Origin: Cylicocyclus nassatus
Lineage: Eukaryota > Nematoda > Chromadorea > Rhabditida > Strongylidae
Length of the DNA: 64,000 nt
NCBI GenBank assembly: GCA_958299035.1
Contig: CATQJL010000001.1
Location: 7,680,284 to 7,744,283, forward strand
Direction: 5' to 3'
Shown: positions 12,601-23,438 of the stretch, piece by piece
How positions within the stretch are numbered: position 1 is the first letter of the stretch
How the letters are laid out: every line of letters starts with the position of its first letter
Program-made: the position numbers and the translations under genes
Notes under the pieces: generated by a model
What the model saw: the letters and a program-made list of their open reading frames with translations, nothing else
Databases searched by the model: none
What the model was told of the DNA's origin: nothing

Positions 12601-14004
12601 TCCCACAATCTTGTACCCTTTTTTTTATAATTGCCAAAACCCCTCACCCGTCAACTTTACCTGCCCAAAGTCTGCCTAATTTTTAAAAATTTCATTCCAA
12701 AGTTTCGAAGGGAGTTAAGTATGGATCAAATAGAGTAATTCTCGGACTACAAGGTGATATTTTTAGATTCTCCTAATCTGCTATTTTTGGCTTCAAAAAA
12801 TTATTTCTGTGGAGGTCTCGGTTTTTGGCAAAGTCATGAAACACGCAATACAGCAAATACACGAAAGCTCTGCGTTGTTTCTGCGTTTTTAAGCATGATT
12901 CTTACTAAACATTGTTTATGCAACATACCTAACTTTGATTCGCTTTGAAAAAGAAGCTTTTTGGAATTTTTGGTACTTTTACGTGTTAAACTTAATCAAA
13001 AAGCCGCGGTTTTTAAATAAATAATTATAACGGACTTGGTAAGCGCGGCTCAGGTAATCTAAATTGATTACAATGTAGCCAAAGGTTTGCTCTACATAAG
13101 AGTCACCAGCTCTCTTTAGAACCATTAAGATAAAAGTTTTTAAAATTCAGGAAAGATTTGGCGTTACTGCTGAGCTGCTCAAAAAGCCATGGCGATAACA
13201 TCGCTATGACAAGGTAGATCAGAGAGCAAGTACAACTATAAGAAAGAGGATAAAAATCTGAATTAAATGGTACATAAGCCTTCCACGAATTGGTGTTCTG
13301 TGAGTTTCAGTGAGCGATGAAAGAAACCGACAAAACTTTCGGGACAACCTAATATATAGAATACTACATGTACGTGTGTGAATTGTGTTATTGTTTTTTA
13401 CTTCAGTTTTGGAATTCTTTTGGTGTATTCAAATAAATAAATAAGTAGAAAAATGAACAAACAAATAAATAAATATTATCAAAGAAAGTGGGAAGAAAAA
13501 GAGCGAAGGGAATTCTAGAGTTTTTTCTAACAGAAGACTGTGAGGAAATGGCAAAAAATTATCTAGAAATATATCAGAAATTCAAACCTGAGGTTATTTG
13601 AGCGCTTTCAAATCTTGATCGATAAACTGTAAGACTAAGGAGGAAGCTTGCGCTAGACAAAATTCAAGAAATTGCTCTAACTTACACCCTTCAAGTAAAT
13701 TATTTTGCACTATTTAGTTAGATACTTACGGCACTTCTATTCCGAACCATTCCACAGCAGTATTCACATCGCTAACATCTCTCAAGCATCTTGGAACGAT
13801 CAAAAGACTGAAGAAGAGAAGAGAGTGTAATCTAAATCTTATTAGTAATGTGGAATACCTTTGAAAAGCCTTTACATTTCGCGTCAGTGTCAGTTCCTCA
13901 TCTGCACCGCGGTTGTAATATTCCATTTCCATTTTCTTCAAATTTGCTGTAGCTTCCTTGCGATAATCATCGATTGTAAGTAACAGCCTCTTTTTTACTG
14001 GCAT
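9665..14004 (-). CDS. Peroxisomal (S)-2-hydroxyacid oxidase (glycolate oxidase family)
   Basis: FMN-dependent enzyme that oxidises short 2-hydroxyacids to 2-oxoacids, making hydrogen peroxide. Eleven exons join in frame: 14004-13859, 13807-13730, 12368-12295, 12234-12128, 11180-11026, 10972-10841, 10625-10493, 10440-10393, 10337-10227, 9859-9790, 9738-9665. The product is 375 residues, a normal length. Visible motifs are PIGIAPTAF (residues 77-85), QLYVYKD (135-141, Tyr137), VTVDTP (Asp165), VILKGI (Lys240), SNHGGRQLD (His264 and Arg267, the catalytic pair) and the phosphate-binding [11 protein letters not shown] (from 293) with FVGRP. The last residues are AKL, a canonical type 1 peroxisomal signal. 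The start is the ATG lying directly behind a splice-acceptor-like CACCTTTTAG. An AATAAA lies at 9656-9651, nine bases after the stop codon, so the 3' UTR is very short. Introns hold a mariner relic and a MITE. Substrate preference within the family cannot be read. It shows no sign of being broken. Confidence 0.95.
11892..12120. mobile_element. MITE abutting a 5' splice site in the oxidase gene
   Basis: This palindrome of about 229 bp has ends AGGGCCGGGCATACTTCACG and its inverted copy ending GCCCGGCCCC. TTA lies on each side (11889-11891 and 12121-12123), suggesting a three-base target duplication of the PIF/Harbinger kind, although the terminal base differs between the ends. In the sense of the oxidase gene (minus) the exon ends at 12128 and the intron begins GTAATAA, followed at once by the element. 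Only seven bases separate the exon from the insertion. A related diverged copy is at 4632-4871. Confidence 0.85.
12474..13352. mobile_element. Defective mariner-type element
   Basis: Ends are TTAGGTTGTCCCGAAAGTTT and an inverted ACTTTCGGGACAACCTAA, flanked by TA (12472-12473 and about 13353). These termini, followed by TTTGTCGG, are typical of mariner-family transposons. The interior is about 880 bp in all, shorter than an intact element, and holds no recognisable transposase frame or D,D34D pattern, so it is inactive. It lies in the second intron of the oxidase gene (13729-12369). Confidence 0.85.
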
Positions 14005-14014
14005 CTAAAAGGTG
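14005..14014 (-). promoter_or_regulatory. Likely spliced-leader acceptor of the oxidase gene
   Basis: Read on the minus strand, CACCTTTTAG ends exactly at the base before the start ATG. No upstream coding exon is needed, so this is a good candidate for a trans-splice acceptor. Confidence 0.5.
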
Positions 14015-14103
14015 CTATGGTTTTTTGAAAGTTTTGTGACCGCGGATATGACTTGTTGAAAATAACAAGTGTTCCGTTCTGACAAAGTGCCTCGTGATAC
14101 AAA

Positions 14104-15925
14104 TTCGGCGGTCGGACAGGAGGCAGCAAAGACTCGCCGCTTCTGCTTATTATGGATACCTGGGGGACTTCAGACTTCCTCGCGCTTCTAATTACTTCTT
14201 CGCACTTCTAATTACTTAATACGACCTATGCCAAATTGATCGTTTATTTCTCTAGCGTGGCGAGTTTTGAGATAGCTTTTACGTTTCGAATTTATAGCAA
14301 ATAAGATAACACGTTCAAAAAGGACTTACAAATGGCCATTCAACGTCAAAGGCGATATGAAATCAGATTCATTGATTCGAAAATATGAATTGATCTATTC
14401 AAAGTCTTCAAACCAGAACCTCAAACATGTTTTTGTGAATTTTTTTCTCATGTCATTCCGATTAAAGACAAGGACTTTGAAGACTAATCATTCGTCCTTT
14501 ATTCTGCGGCAGAATCACTTCCTTTTCTTTAAGAATTTGAAGTAAAGTGCCCGAACCTGATATTTAAATATGCTGAAAACGATTACTGAGATTGAAAGAA
14601 ATTGCAATATTCCCAGATTGATCCAGGGTGGGATACTCTTCAAGAAGATTTTCGTTCAATCCTCTATCTTGTAAATTAATCAGAGGTGAAAAAAGCGATT
14701 AGAGGCGCGAGGAATCTGGAGCTCCCCAGGTACTTCCAGAAGCAAATGCGGTAAGCCTTTGCTGCCTCCTGCATAACGTCCATATTTTTATCTAAATCTT
14801 CTAAGAATGTCTGAAGAACATGCCTCACTTTACCTATATCTCTTTTAAATCACTGCAGGCCTTTAAAAACACATAGTTAAACAGTAAAGATGTTTTTTGA
14901 GAGCTTCGATTTCGTATGACCAAAACGAACGGGATAAAGAAAACGTAGAGATTTATATATATGTAAGAAATCACGAGAACAACAGCAATTTAGCAGAAAA
15001 ATTGCACTACATGTTGATTAAATAGCATTCACAGTTTTGAACAAGTCTCATACGAGCAACATTTCTGCCAAAAATTGGCTCGATCTTTTAATTCATTGTA
15101 ATAGCTTCTGATATTAAGACGATGATGGTGAAAACGAAAATGAAGAGAGCAAGAAAGAATGTGATACAGCTTTCATTGGAACATTTTAGAGACGGCTTCA
15201 AAGGACGTCAGGCAGGAGGCAGCAAAGGCTGGCCGCATTTGCTTCTGGAAGTACCTGGGGAGCTCCAGACTTTTTCGCGCCTCTAATCATTCTACGCACC
15301 TTTGATTACTTTACAAGCAAGAGAATCAAACAAAAAGCTCCTTGAAGAGTATTGTACTTTAGATCAAGCTAAGAATCTTGCAATTTCTTCCAGTCTCAGC
15401 TATAATCGGTTCCAGCCTTGCGAATATCCGGTACAGAGCAATTTCCCCAAAACTCGTGGAGTAGAAAGGAATAATAAGACTGCCGCAAAATTAAGAACGT
15501 GTAAGGCTATTAGTCTTTACAGTCCTTGTCTTCAATCGGAATGATCATACGAGAAAGTTACCAGAATATGCTCAACATTCGTTGAAGATTTGATAGACCA
15601 AGTTATACTTCCATATTTACTCAAAATTCTGATTTTTATACCTCCTTCGACGTTAATCGCGCCTTCGACGTTGAACAAGGCTAATTCTATAAATCTTTTT
15701 TGAAACTTACTATTTCATTTGCTATGAATATGAAACATAAAACCTGTATCTCGCAATTTACTACACTTGAAAAGTTTGCGAGTAATTCGGCAGAGGTCAT
15801 ATCAATTAGATATTTAGAGGGGCGAAGAAGTAATTAAAAGCGCGAGGAACTCTGAAGCTCCTCAGGTACTTCCGTAAGCAAAAGCGGCAGGCCTTTGCTG
15901 CCTCCTGCCCGACCGCCGGCTTCAA
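14104..15925. repeat. Four alternating copies of an inverted repeat (one or two foldbacks)
   Basis: A block containing CAGGAGGCAGCAAAG, then CCTGGGG...CTCCAGAC, then GCGC.TCTAATTA occurs at 14104-14215 (forward), about 14676-14780 (reverse), about 15190-15310 (forward) and 15812-15925 (reverse). The two inner copies match each other best, and the outermost share TTCGGCGGTCGG at the very ends. The arrangement is either two foldbacks side by side or one nested within another. No transposase-like frame was seen. Confidence 0.7.
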
Positions 15926-16380
15926 ATAGGTTTGAAAATGAAAGGTAAGAACTGAACTAAAATTAACTCTTATTTTTGAAAGATCTGTCCGTCCGAAAAC
16001 GGGGAAGAGTTTCATTATAAAGTACAGTGCAAAAAATGATCCCATGCTGTATAAACAAAAAGCGAACACTAACACTGATAAGAATGATTTGATTAGGTGA
16101 CCGAAGGTCACCTAGTGTTATCCGTCAGGACAAAAGCAATTAGGATTCTTAGGTCGTTTGTTGTTGGCTTCTGTTGAATTCGTTCCGGATGGCTTGAAAT
16201 TCACTTGAAAACACTTCTGCTCATTATTCAACCTTTTTTATCCGTATTCGAATGTTCTTTCCAGATGATTTCCTTCCAAAAACTGATTTGTAGCACCGAA
16301 TCTAAAACTTTTCTATTGTAGGTTTCCTTTATTTGATTGGATGGTTGTTTGGTAAAAGCTTAGAGAGGAACCCGAATGGA
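15926..16380. other. Stretch upstream of the tRNA gene without recognised features
   Basis: No exon or clear repeat was seen. Transcription of the tRNA gene would depend on its internal A and B boxes, not on this flank. Confidence 0.4.
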
Positions 16381-16452
16381 TCCTCGGTAGTATAGTGGTG
16401 AGTATCCGCGTCTGTCACATGCGAGACCCGGGTTCAATTCCCGGCCGGGGAG
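16381..16452 (+). tRNA. tRNA-Asp (anticodon GTC)
   Basis: The 72-base sequence folds as a cloverleaf. Acceptor arm TCCTCGG pairs with CCGGGGA (one U-G pair) with discriminator G. The anticodon arm CGCGT/ATGCG carries loop CTGTCAC with anticodon GTC at 16414-16416. The T arm CCCGG/CCCGG encloses TTCAATT. The B box GGTTCAATTCC is intact, there is no intron, and CCA is not encoded, as expected of a eukaryotic nuclear gene. A TTTT pol III stop follows. It looks functional. Confidence 0.95.
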
Positions 16453-16984
16453 AATGTTTTGCTCTTGGTGCCTCAGTCCAAAAACACATGCGAAATAGTC
16501 GAAAAGATATAAAATAAAGAGTAACTTAAAACATTAGCACTGACTACTGCAATCTTTTTATTGGAGGGAGGGTTACCTAGACCTAGGGCTAGTATAAAAA
16601 ACAAGAAGTTTGAGCTTAAATAAACAGTTTAGGTAAATTCTGCCTCGTCTTTTCCCTCCACTTCTGTAGGTAGTTTATAAAGGAAAAATTCCATAAAGTC
16701 CATGTCTCAAGCCTTTTCCTTACAGGTTAGGACTACAGATTTGATAAAAAAAAATTTACTTTGTAACCACCACTAGAATTTTAGGATGTGAGATGACTGT
16801 GAGTCAAAAGCTTGGAATCGATTATTGTATTCAATTTTTGAGATGTACGTCTTTTCAAACCGCAAATCAAGCATTACTCAGAGTGATTTATCGCCATCCC
16901 AGCATCTACGTATTCAAAGTCAGCCTTGTCAGAAAATTCTTTACTATACAACCTCACACATGGCATCACCATAGTTACCATAAG
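16453..16984. other. Spacer between the tRNA gene and the TIL/Cys-repeat gene
   Basis: No exon was identified on either strand and no AATAAA in the minus orientation was found just after the neighbouring stop codon. An AATAAA on the plus strand near 16619 has no assignable gene. Confidence 0.4.
16457..16460 (+). terminator. RNA polymerase III terminator of tRNA-Asp
   Basis: TTTT lies five bases after the 3' end of the tRNA, at the usual distance. Confidence 0.8.
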
Positions 16985-19900
16985 TTATAAGTCGGTTCTA
17001 CACTTCTTAACAGCTTTTAAAAGTTTCAAGAATCTAGCTTTACCAAAGATTTGACACATCAATGCAATACTTGCCCCAATAGCTGAGATCCTCTAAAGAA
17101 AAATTCAAGAAGCGTGGAGGAAAAAATAATTTATGACGAGAACAATCAAATTTTTGAGGCAACAACCATCTAACAAGGGACCTGAGTCTATCTTACCACA
17201 AAAATCCTTACCGTTGCTGGAGAAACAGTTCCTGGCTTCGAGCCAGATCCAACCACTCTCGCATTGTTCTAAATATCATTAATAGCAAACATGATGAAAT
17301 GATTCCGCTAAAAAATAACATCGTTTTTATACTGCCTCAAAACTCACCCGCGGTTGCGACACACTTCGTTTTTCTCTCGAGTATCTGTCCCGAGGAACAG
17401 CGGATGCAAACATATCTAGCTAGAAATATGGAAACTACAATCTCTGCCAGAACCCCCCTTTGTTGCGTGTCCCATCAAAATAATCGCATTATTTTGCACT
17501 GCCTAATTCATGAGGCACTTTCTATTAGATTGGAATGCAGCTTTAAAAATATTGTAAGAATTTTTATTTATGATCTGCATGGTCATGCGAAGGATAGAAA
17601 AACGTATTGTACAGAGAAAACATGCAAAAGTAAAATGTAGGCTAAAACAATGTCAAGCTATTGAAAGATGAAATTTGAGGTAGTAGCATTGGTTATTTCA
17701 TTCGTATGTTGCTTGAGTGGAGAGAATGTCATCATCGGAAATTGCGTAGTGTGGATTTACTTCTTATTGCAGATAATGGTACATTTCTGGAAAAATCTCG
17801 ATTTAGTTGCTCTTGGCAGAAAAAGTATTCCTTCACTTACATGTGTGTGACTATCGCATCTGTTCTGACACGGCTCTGGTGGAGCTCGAAGAACTGGTAG
17901 TGGTGGTGGAGGCGGTGGTGGCGGAATGGGATCTAGAAAATTTTACTTCTGATTGAATTGTTTGATGAAATTGAGACTTACGACTTATGCAGTGCGGCAA
18001 TGGAGGTGGACAACGGCCATTTAGACAGGGCTGCACGACCATGTCGCAGTGGGTCCCGGGTGGACAACGTGTGGTGGCGCAAGTTGGTGGCGGTGATGGC
18101 GCTGGTCCTGGAAATGGGACTTCATACAGATTGAAAAGCATAATTCGTTTTGTTCAACGGAATCTGGTGTGTGCAGGATTTCTTAGTCGGAAAATTTCCA
18201 ACTACTTTTTAAAAAGTGTTTTGTTCAGCAGTTTTATGGTAAAATATCACATTAGCTCATCCTAGAGCGGTGATCAAGGATCCGCATCCGTATAGCATCG
18301 CGCGCAACCGCCGCGTAACTGCCCTGCAACCGCGCTGCGTCTGCTGCGAGCCACACTTTCATTTAATGTTTTGAGTGTCGGATGGAAAGAGCAGAAATGT
18401 GATTTCTCTTGTTTTTCACCATTACTTCGTCACGGATAAAAGTATGATTATGCGGAGGGCATCACCCCGCGACTACCGTTCCCACACGACTCTGGTGGGG
18501 TCGATTCCAAGGGGCTTATTCGTTCCTTTACCCCTCACTGATTATTTTCAATCGCAAGTCCTTACTTGGTATCACACATCTAGGTTCTGGAGCATGACAT
18601 GGAGGTCGTACGCATTGTCGCTGAACCATTTGACACACCATTCCGGGAGCGCAGAGCACTTGCGAACAGTCAAGAGGTCTTGGTGGAGGTGGCGGTGGTA
18701 GTGGTGGACCTGGAATCAAGACAGATCAGCTCTACATAGCTCTACGAGGTTTAGGAAAAGGGAGGAGGTCCACCTCCACTTTCTTTAGAGTCAAAAACCT
18801 CACTCATTGCTATACATGTCGGATGCAGTGCTGCACAAGCTCGTCCAGGCGCACATGGTTCCTGTACCATTCTGCATGCTGTTCCCATTGGGCACTGTAT
18901 TTGCGAACAAGAAACTGGTGGCGGAGGCGGTGGTGAAGGACCTGTGGTGTGCGTTCGATGGTCAGACAGTTTCGAAGGTCGAGTGTCTACTACGACTCCT
19001 ACGCGAACAAAGTACGCTGTTTCCCAAGCTAATACAAAAAACTGTGCAAAAACGACTCAGCCAAGTTTTTTGCCTCGTCTAGGTCCATTCATACGCCTAC
19101 ACACAGGGTCATCTAGAGGATTTTGAAGAGTGTTCAATTGTTGGTGAAGAAGAGTTTAGTCTAGTATAAATAACATAGCCTTGTCTGAACATCAAACAAA
19201 CATGCCCTCGTTACCACTCTGGTTTGTAATCTTGATGGTCTTCGCAGGGTAAGTTAAGTCAAAAAGCCTGAATATTGTAAAAGCAGTTTGTTTTAGATCC
19301 CACGCACAGTTGGCTACCATTCACGGTCAGTTCTCTTAAGCATTTGGGGGAAAACTAATTCATGCGCAATTCTGTGGAGTCAAACATAGCGTAATCACTT
19401 TGCCTACAGAAATATACACTATTTGTCCATCTAAGGATACAAGACTTATGAATGCAAGGCGATTATGACTTCTGAAAATTGCCCAAATTTTTTCTTGCAA
19501 ATTCTTTTCACGCTGATCTCAACAGTTTCGTTTTAGACAGAAAGTAGAATAACAAAACAAAGTTTTCTATTGCATAACCAAAGAGACAACCCTTACAATC
19601 TCAATACAATCTGTGGTGCCGCCTCTCGGACTACTGGTCCTTTCGCACTCGTCTGAGCATATCGTAAGAGGAACAGTAGTCCGTGGAGGTGGCGCCTAAC
19701 AGCGGAATTCGTTCGTCCACCCTACTCTGCACCAATTTTAGGAATAGCCGCCCCAGCCGTTCACACCGCACCACTCCTTCCTGTTTCAGCTGTTGCAGCT
19801 CCTTACCCTATGGTATATGCTTAAATGATGTGAACCTCATTGATCCATATTGTTACCGTAGCCTGACCATTTCCGTTACAGTACTCCGCCTACTATCCAC

Positions 19901-21368
19901 ATAGCGTCGCCACAACCTTCAATGCAGTGAGCAATGACGTGCTAGATACCGCTTTTCCGTTCAAAAATCGACGTCTGGCAGCAGCAAAAAGAACTCGAGC
20001 GCGCACTCTTAAGAGAAACAGGAACTGAGAAAGTAGAACGCAAAAAAAGCATTTATCTTTAGTTTTGTGATTTCTAGATACAATAAAAAATTCTGTGGTA
20101 ATTGTAATTTTTCTACCACGAACACCTCACTTGAAGGGATTTTCAACAATCAACTTGAAATTTACATGGCAGTCTGCGTTGATCAAATGGACACAACCAA
20201 AGAGTGAACGGCAATACGTGCAAATTGCGGTCAACTTGATGCTCCGACCACTCCTACCGTACTCTACCATATCATGTCACGACCACTTCCATACCAGACC
20301 TAACCATTTCCCTGTCCTTTCTGTCAAAATTCTGATTGGCGTCTAGAACCGTGCCCTAACATGCCCTAAACTGCTTTACCTAGGCTTAAACAGAAAAAAT
20401 CGATATACTGATTGATTCACAAGGTGTTTGAGTTACACGACTCGAAGCTCCACCCACCTCTACCGTACTCTATCGTGTCAAGACCCGTTTCAGCCAATTC
20501 CTCAGCCTCTGCTTTTTCGCCAAGGAAGACGTGTGAGGAGCTACTCCGTGTTTTAAAATTCGAATTTGTGGCATTTCGCGCCTAACGTCAGCATACGTGT
20601 CTCAAACAGCCTACCTACTATTTCAGTCAATCGATATATTGATTGTTCGCAAGGACCTCTACACAGTTATGAGTGTTCACCTAATGTTCTCACCGTCCAT
20701 ACTTCATTTCATTATGATTCAAACTTACTGTTCATGACACAAGTAGGAGCTCGCTGGCACGGTTGATGTGGGCACGGCTTTGGTGCCATTTCACAGTGCA
20801 TTCCGCTGGAGCATGACATGGCTGAGCAGCCTGTTTCCACCATCTCGACTGAATTTTTTTTTATAAAAATGGAAAATTTCATAGTATTGGTAAGTGTGAC
20901 TCACTGGTACAGCTCTCTACGCACTGATGATGCGCATTTCGGAAGTATCCCTTCTGACATTGGCATCCTGACACGCAGTGTTGATTACAGTGCTGAACAT
21001 CCACCATTCAAAATTTGACCGAAAAAAATTCATTCCCGCTTACAGGCTTTGGATTACCACAGCTAGGTTCGCATCCTGATCCGCACTCGACGTATTCTTC
21101 GTGAACGCCGCAGTGATGGCCTAAAGGAAATTGATAAATCTTCTCAAATTTCCTGATAATTCTTTCATGACGACTTACCGTTATGTCTTGCAGAAGCAAG
21201 TGTTAGACAGAAGGCTATAAAAACCTAAATAAGTAAAATTTATTTTATAGCAATAAATTCTGACAAAAATACAAAACGATTTTTTCTCAGCGCAAAAACC
21301 AAGTTACAAACCCTCAAACTAAATATTACCAATGAATTAGTAAAACTTACTAAGTGTAATAATCTCAT
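16985..21368 (-). CDS. Secreted protein: one TIL domain plus four six-cysteine repeats on proline linkers
   Basis: Eleven exons join in frame: 21368-21351, 21224-21179, 21120-21044, 20992-20905, 20848-20729, 18941-18804, 18709-18566, 18107-17982, 17932-17841, 17268-17212, 17092-16985; 337 residues. Residues 1-18 (MRLLHLVFIAFCLTLASA) are a signal peptide. A complete TIL inhibitor domain with ten cysteines spans Cys25-Cys75. Each of the next four exons encodes one repeat of form C-x4-C-x2-G-x2-C-x5-C-x4..5-C-x4..5-C, and three are preceded by long proline runs. Every exon from the fourth to the eighth ends in phase 1, so repeats can be added or lost without breaking the frame. A proline-rich exon and two small exons end the model; the last two are less certain. 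The TIL part suggests extracellular serine-protease inhibition, but the loop between Cys5 and Cys6 (NQH) has no Arg or Lys. The repeat family is not named here. Confidence 0.8.
19165..19172 (+). promoter_or_regulatory. TATA box before the 19202 peptide gene
   Basis: TATAAATA lies 30 bases before the ATG at 19202, which leaves room for only a very short leader. Confidence 0.45.
19202..19468 (+). CDS. Possible small secreted-peptide gene inside an intron of the minus-strand gene
   Basis: Exons 19202-19248, 19297-19325 and 19410-19468 join in frame to give 44 residues. The first 19 or so (MPSLPLWFVILMVFAGSHA) form a convincing signal peptide, and GT and AG borders are present at both introns. 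The mature part is only about 25 residues with one cysteine. The third exon is the least certain, and a different downstream exon could be the real one. A TATA box sits just upstream. The gene would lie in the 1.8-kb intron (20728-18942) of the TIL/Cys-repeat gene on the opposite strand. No family is recognised. Confidence 0.4.
19670..19715 (+). repeat. Dispersed repeat, copy 2
   Basis: Similar to 7922-7969: AACAGTAGTCCGTGGAGGTGG and the following GCGGAATTCG match the first copy with a few changes. A short inverted partner (CTCGGACTACTGGTCC) lies about 45 bases upstream, so this copy can form a hairpin. Confidence 0.5.
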
Positions 21369-22096
21369 GACTAGATGAGTTTATTCCCAAGTCGAGATCA
21401 GAGTCTTGTAACCTAGAAAGCATAAGGTATCGAGAAATGAACCATTGAAGAATTGTGCGAAATCTGTGACCAAGAACAAAGAAGAAAATGACAACAAGTG
21501 TAGTGGACGGATTTATGTACCTTTCTTTCGGGCGGGAAACTCGGAAAACGATCCTTTTTGATCCATTTGATCGTCCTCGAATATCTCCACTTAGCATCTT
21601 GAACTCTCTCCAAAAATGTGCTTTTGCGATTTCCAACAGTTTCACTCGATAGATTTTCAAGTGCAAATTCATCTTGAAATCACGCGCAGGGTATAGATTA
21701 TTTACAGCTGATCTTAATGTAATACATGAGAATCCCCTCACCCTCCCCCCCCCCCCCTCCCCGCCCCTGTTCGTGTCCACGACTTTCTAATCAATTTTGA
21801 CCACCTTTAGATATGTCATTTGTAAAAGACATATCAGAGAGAATGTCTGAAACAAGCAAGAACGAAGATTACTGTGATTTCAACTACTTTTGCCATAACA
21901 GTAGCAAGTAATGCTTTGAAAAAAAGATTCTTTTCCGAAATTTTTATCCACTCATGCTAGTAATGAATTAAAGAATGACTTATCCCAAAATTTTACTCAC
22001 TTCTGAAGTGCTAACTATATGGATGCTTCTAACAATGTTGATCTCGTAATTTCCATCAATGCGTTTTTACCGCTGCTTACTTCTTTTTTCTACATG
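21369..22096. other. 5' flank of the TIL/Cys-repeat gene
   Basis: The flank holds a likely splice acceptor (minus strand GCTTTCTAG near 21412) that could receive a spliced leader, and a run of 13 C at 21745-21757. No further exon is recognised. Confidence 0.4.
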
Positions 22097-22197
22097 CAAT
22101 AGGTTCCCATATTCCCATTCCGATAAAACTTTCAAGCCATTAAGCAGGTCACACATTGCTTCTTTTACTTCTTCTCAGCGTCTGTACTTTCAATTGT
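22097..22197 (+). repeat. Direct repeat, copy 1
   Basis: About 100 bases, including CAAGCCATTAAGCAGGTCAC and CTTCTCAGCGTCTGTACTTT, recur at 23073-23172 in the same orientation with about 10 percent difference. The 875 bases between them contain no recognised gene. Confidence 0.75.
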
Positions 22198-23072
22198 TTC
22201 AAACAATTTTTTTTAATGATTCCAATTCATGAGCTTTCCCTTAAATCATCTTAGCCGATTCTATGTGCAGTGCCTAATTGGTTTCCTTCATAACAACACA
22301 AAAATTCATGCACGTCAGTCTCATAATTATTGGCTTTCGCACTATGCCAGGTCAAAATTGACAGATATTTTCCGTACTCCTTCTTTGGTTCAAAATTCTA
22401 AGAATCGTTGAAGCTATGTGTGATATTACGCTCATACTATCAATATTTTTCCAAACTCAAACAAGGTTTTCAGTTTTTTTTTTCGTAACAAGGTTTTCAA
22501 CAAGAGCCCTTAGACAATTACTGACATTTCGCCATTCTAGCAAGCCATTCTACTGATTCTACTAATATGTCGCGTAAAAGTTCTGTATTTAGTACTTACT
22601 AGGACTACATGTTGCTCCCTTTTATATACTGAAATCATACAACATCTTTAACTCATGGAACTCATTTACTATTTTACTATGTTGGTCCTAGCTTTTCACC
22701 AAAAACTGGAAAATTCGATGTTTATTCAGCTTTGGAAATTTTAATTTTTCGGGTGTTTACGGATAAACATGCGCTTTTCAAAAGTACTTGACGCAATTGC
22801 TGACATTTTCTCAATAAAATTTTTGTTACTGTCAAGCAATAACGACATGTTATTTGACCAAAAAAGATTCGTGCTGTGGGTTATACCTAGTAGTTATTGA
22901 ATTTTTTTCGTTTACGACTCAAATTGTTGTAGATTCTCTAATAAGTACAATAAAGTAAAACATTTTTCAAGTGCAATAAAAAGTAGATAATGTAAATCAA
23001 AACGGTCTCAAACACTTACAAATTGAACTTGTATTTTGGGTACGAATTTTCGATAAACCTGATCAGCATTTG
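22198..23072. other. AT-rich spacer between two direct repeats
   Basis: No exon, RNA gene or inverted repeat was seen. It could be the interior of an element bounded by the direct repeats, but no coding remnant supports this. Confidence 0.35.
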
Positions 23073-23172
23073 AATGGGTTCCCATAATCCTATTCCGATG
23101 AAGCTTTCAAGCCATCAAGCAGGTCACACATTGCTTTGTTTACTTCTTCTCAGCGTCTGTACTTTCACTGTT
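23073..23172 (+). repeat. Direct repeat, copy 2
   Basis: Partner of 22097-22197, same orientation. Both copies contain CTTCTCAGCGTCTGTACTTT. Confidence 0.75.
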
Positions 23173-23438
23173 AAATTAACTTATTACTTCTTTGCCGTCG
23201 CAGTCATAAAGTAACACTCTAATAGCTTCTTACCATTCCTTTCATTGTCATGTGTCATAACTTTTAAGTCTGGCTTGCGTAGTTTGAGATTCGCTATGCA
23301 ACAAAAAATCTCTCGTAAAGCAGTTTATATGGGAATAGATAGAAATACAATGCACTGTGTGAGTTTAGATTATGTTCTTTGAAGTGGAATATGCTAAAAA
23401 TTTATCAGAAGACGATGCTGGACCAGTGTTGACGCAGG

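Noticed and set aside
21337..21780. A 147-codon minus-strand frame upstream of the TIL/Cys-repeat gene
   Set aside because: It overlaps the C13 run and the real signal-peptide exon in another frame; there is no domain or splice support.
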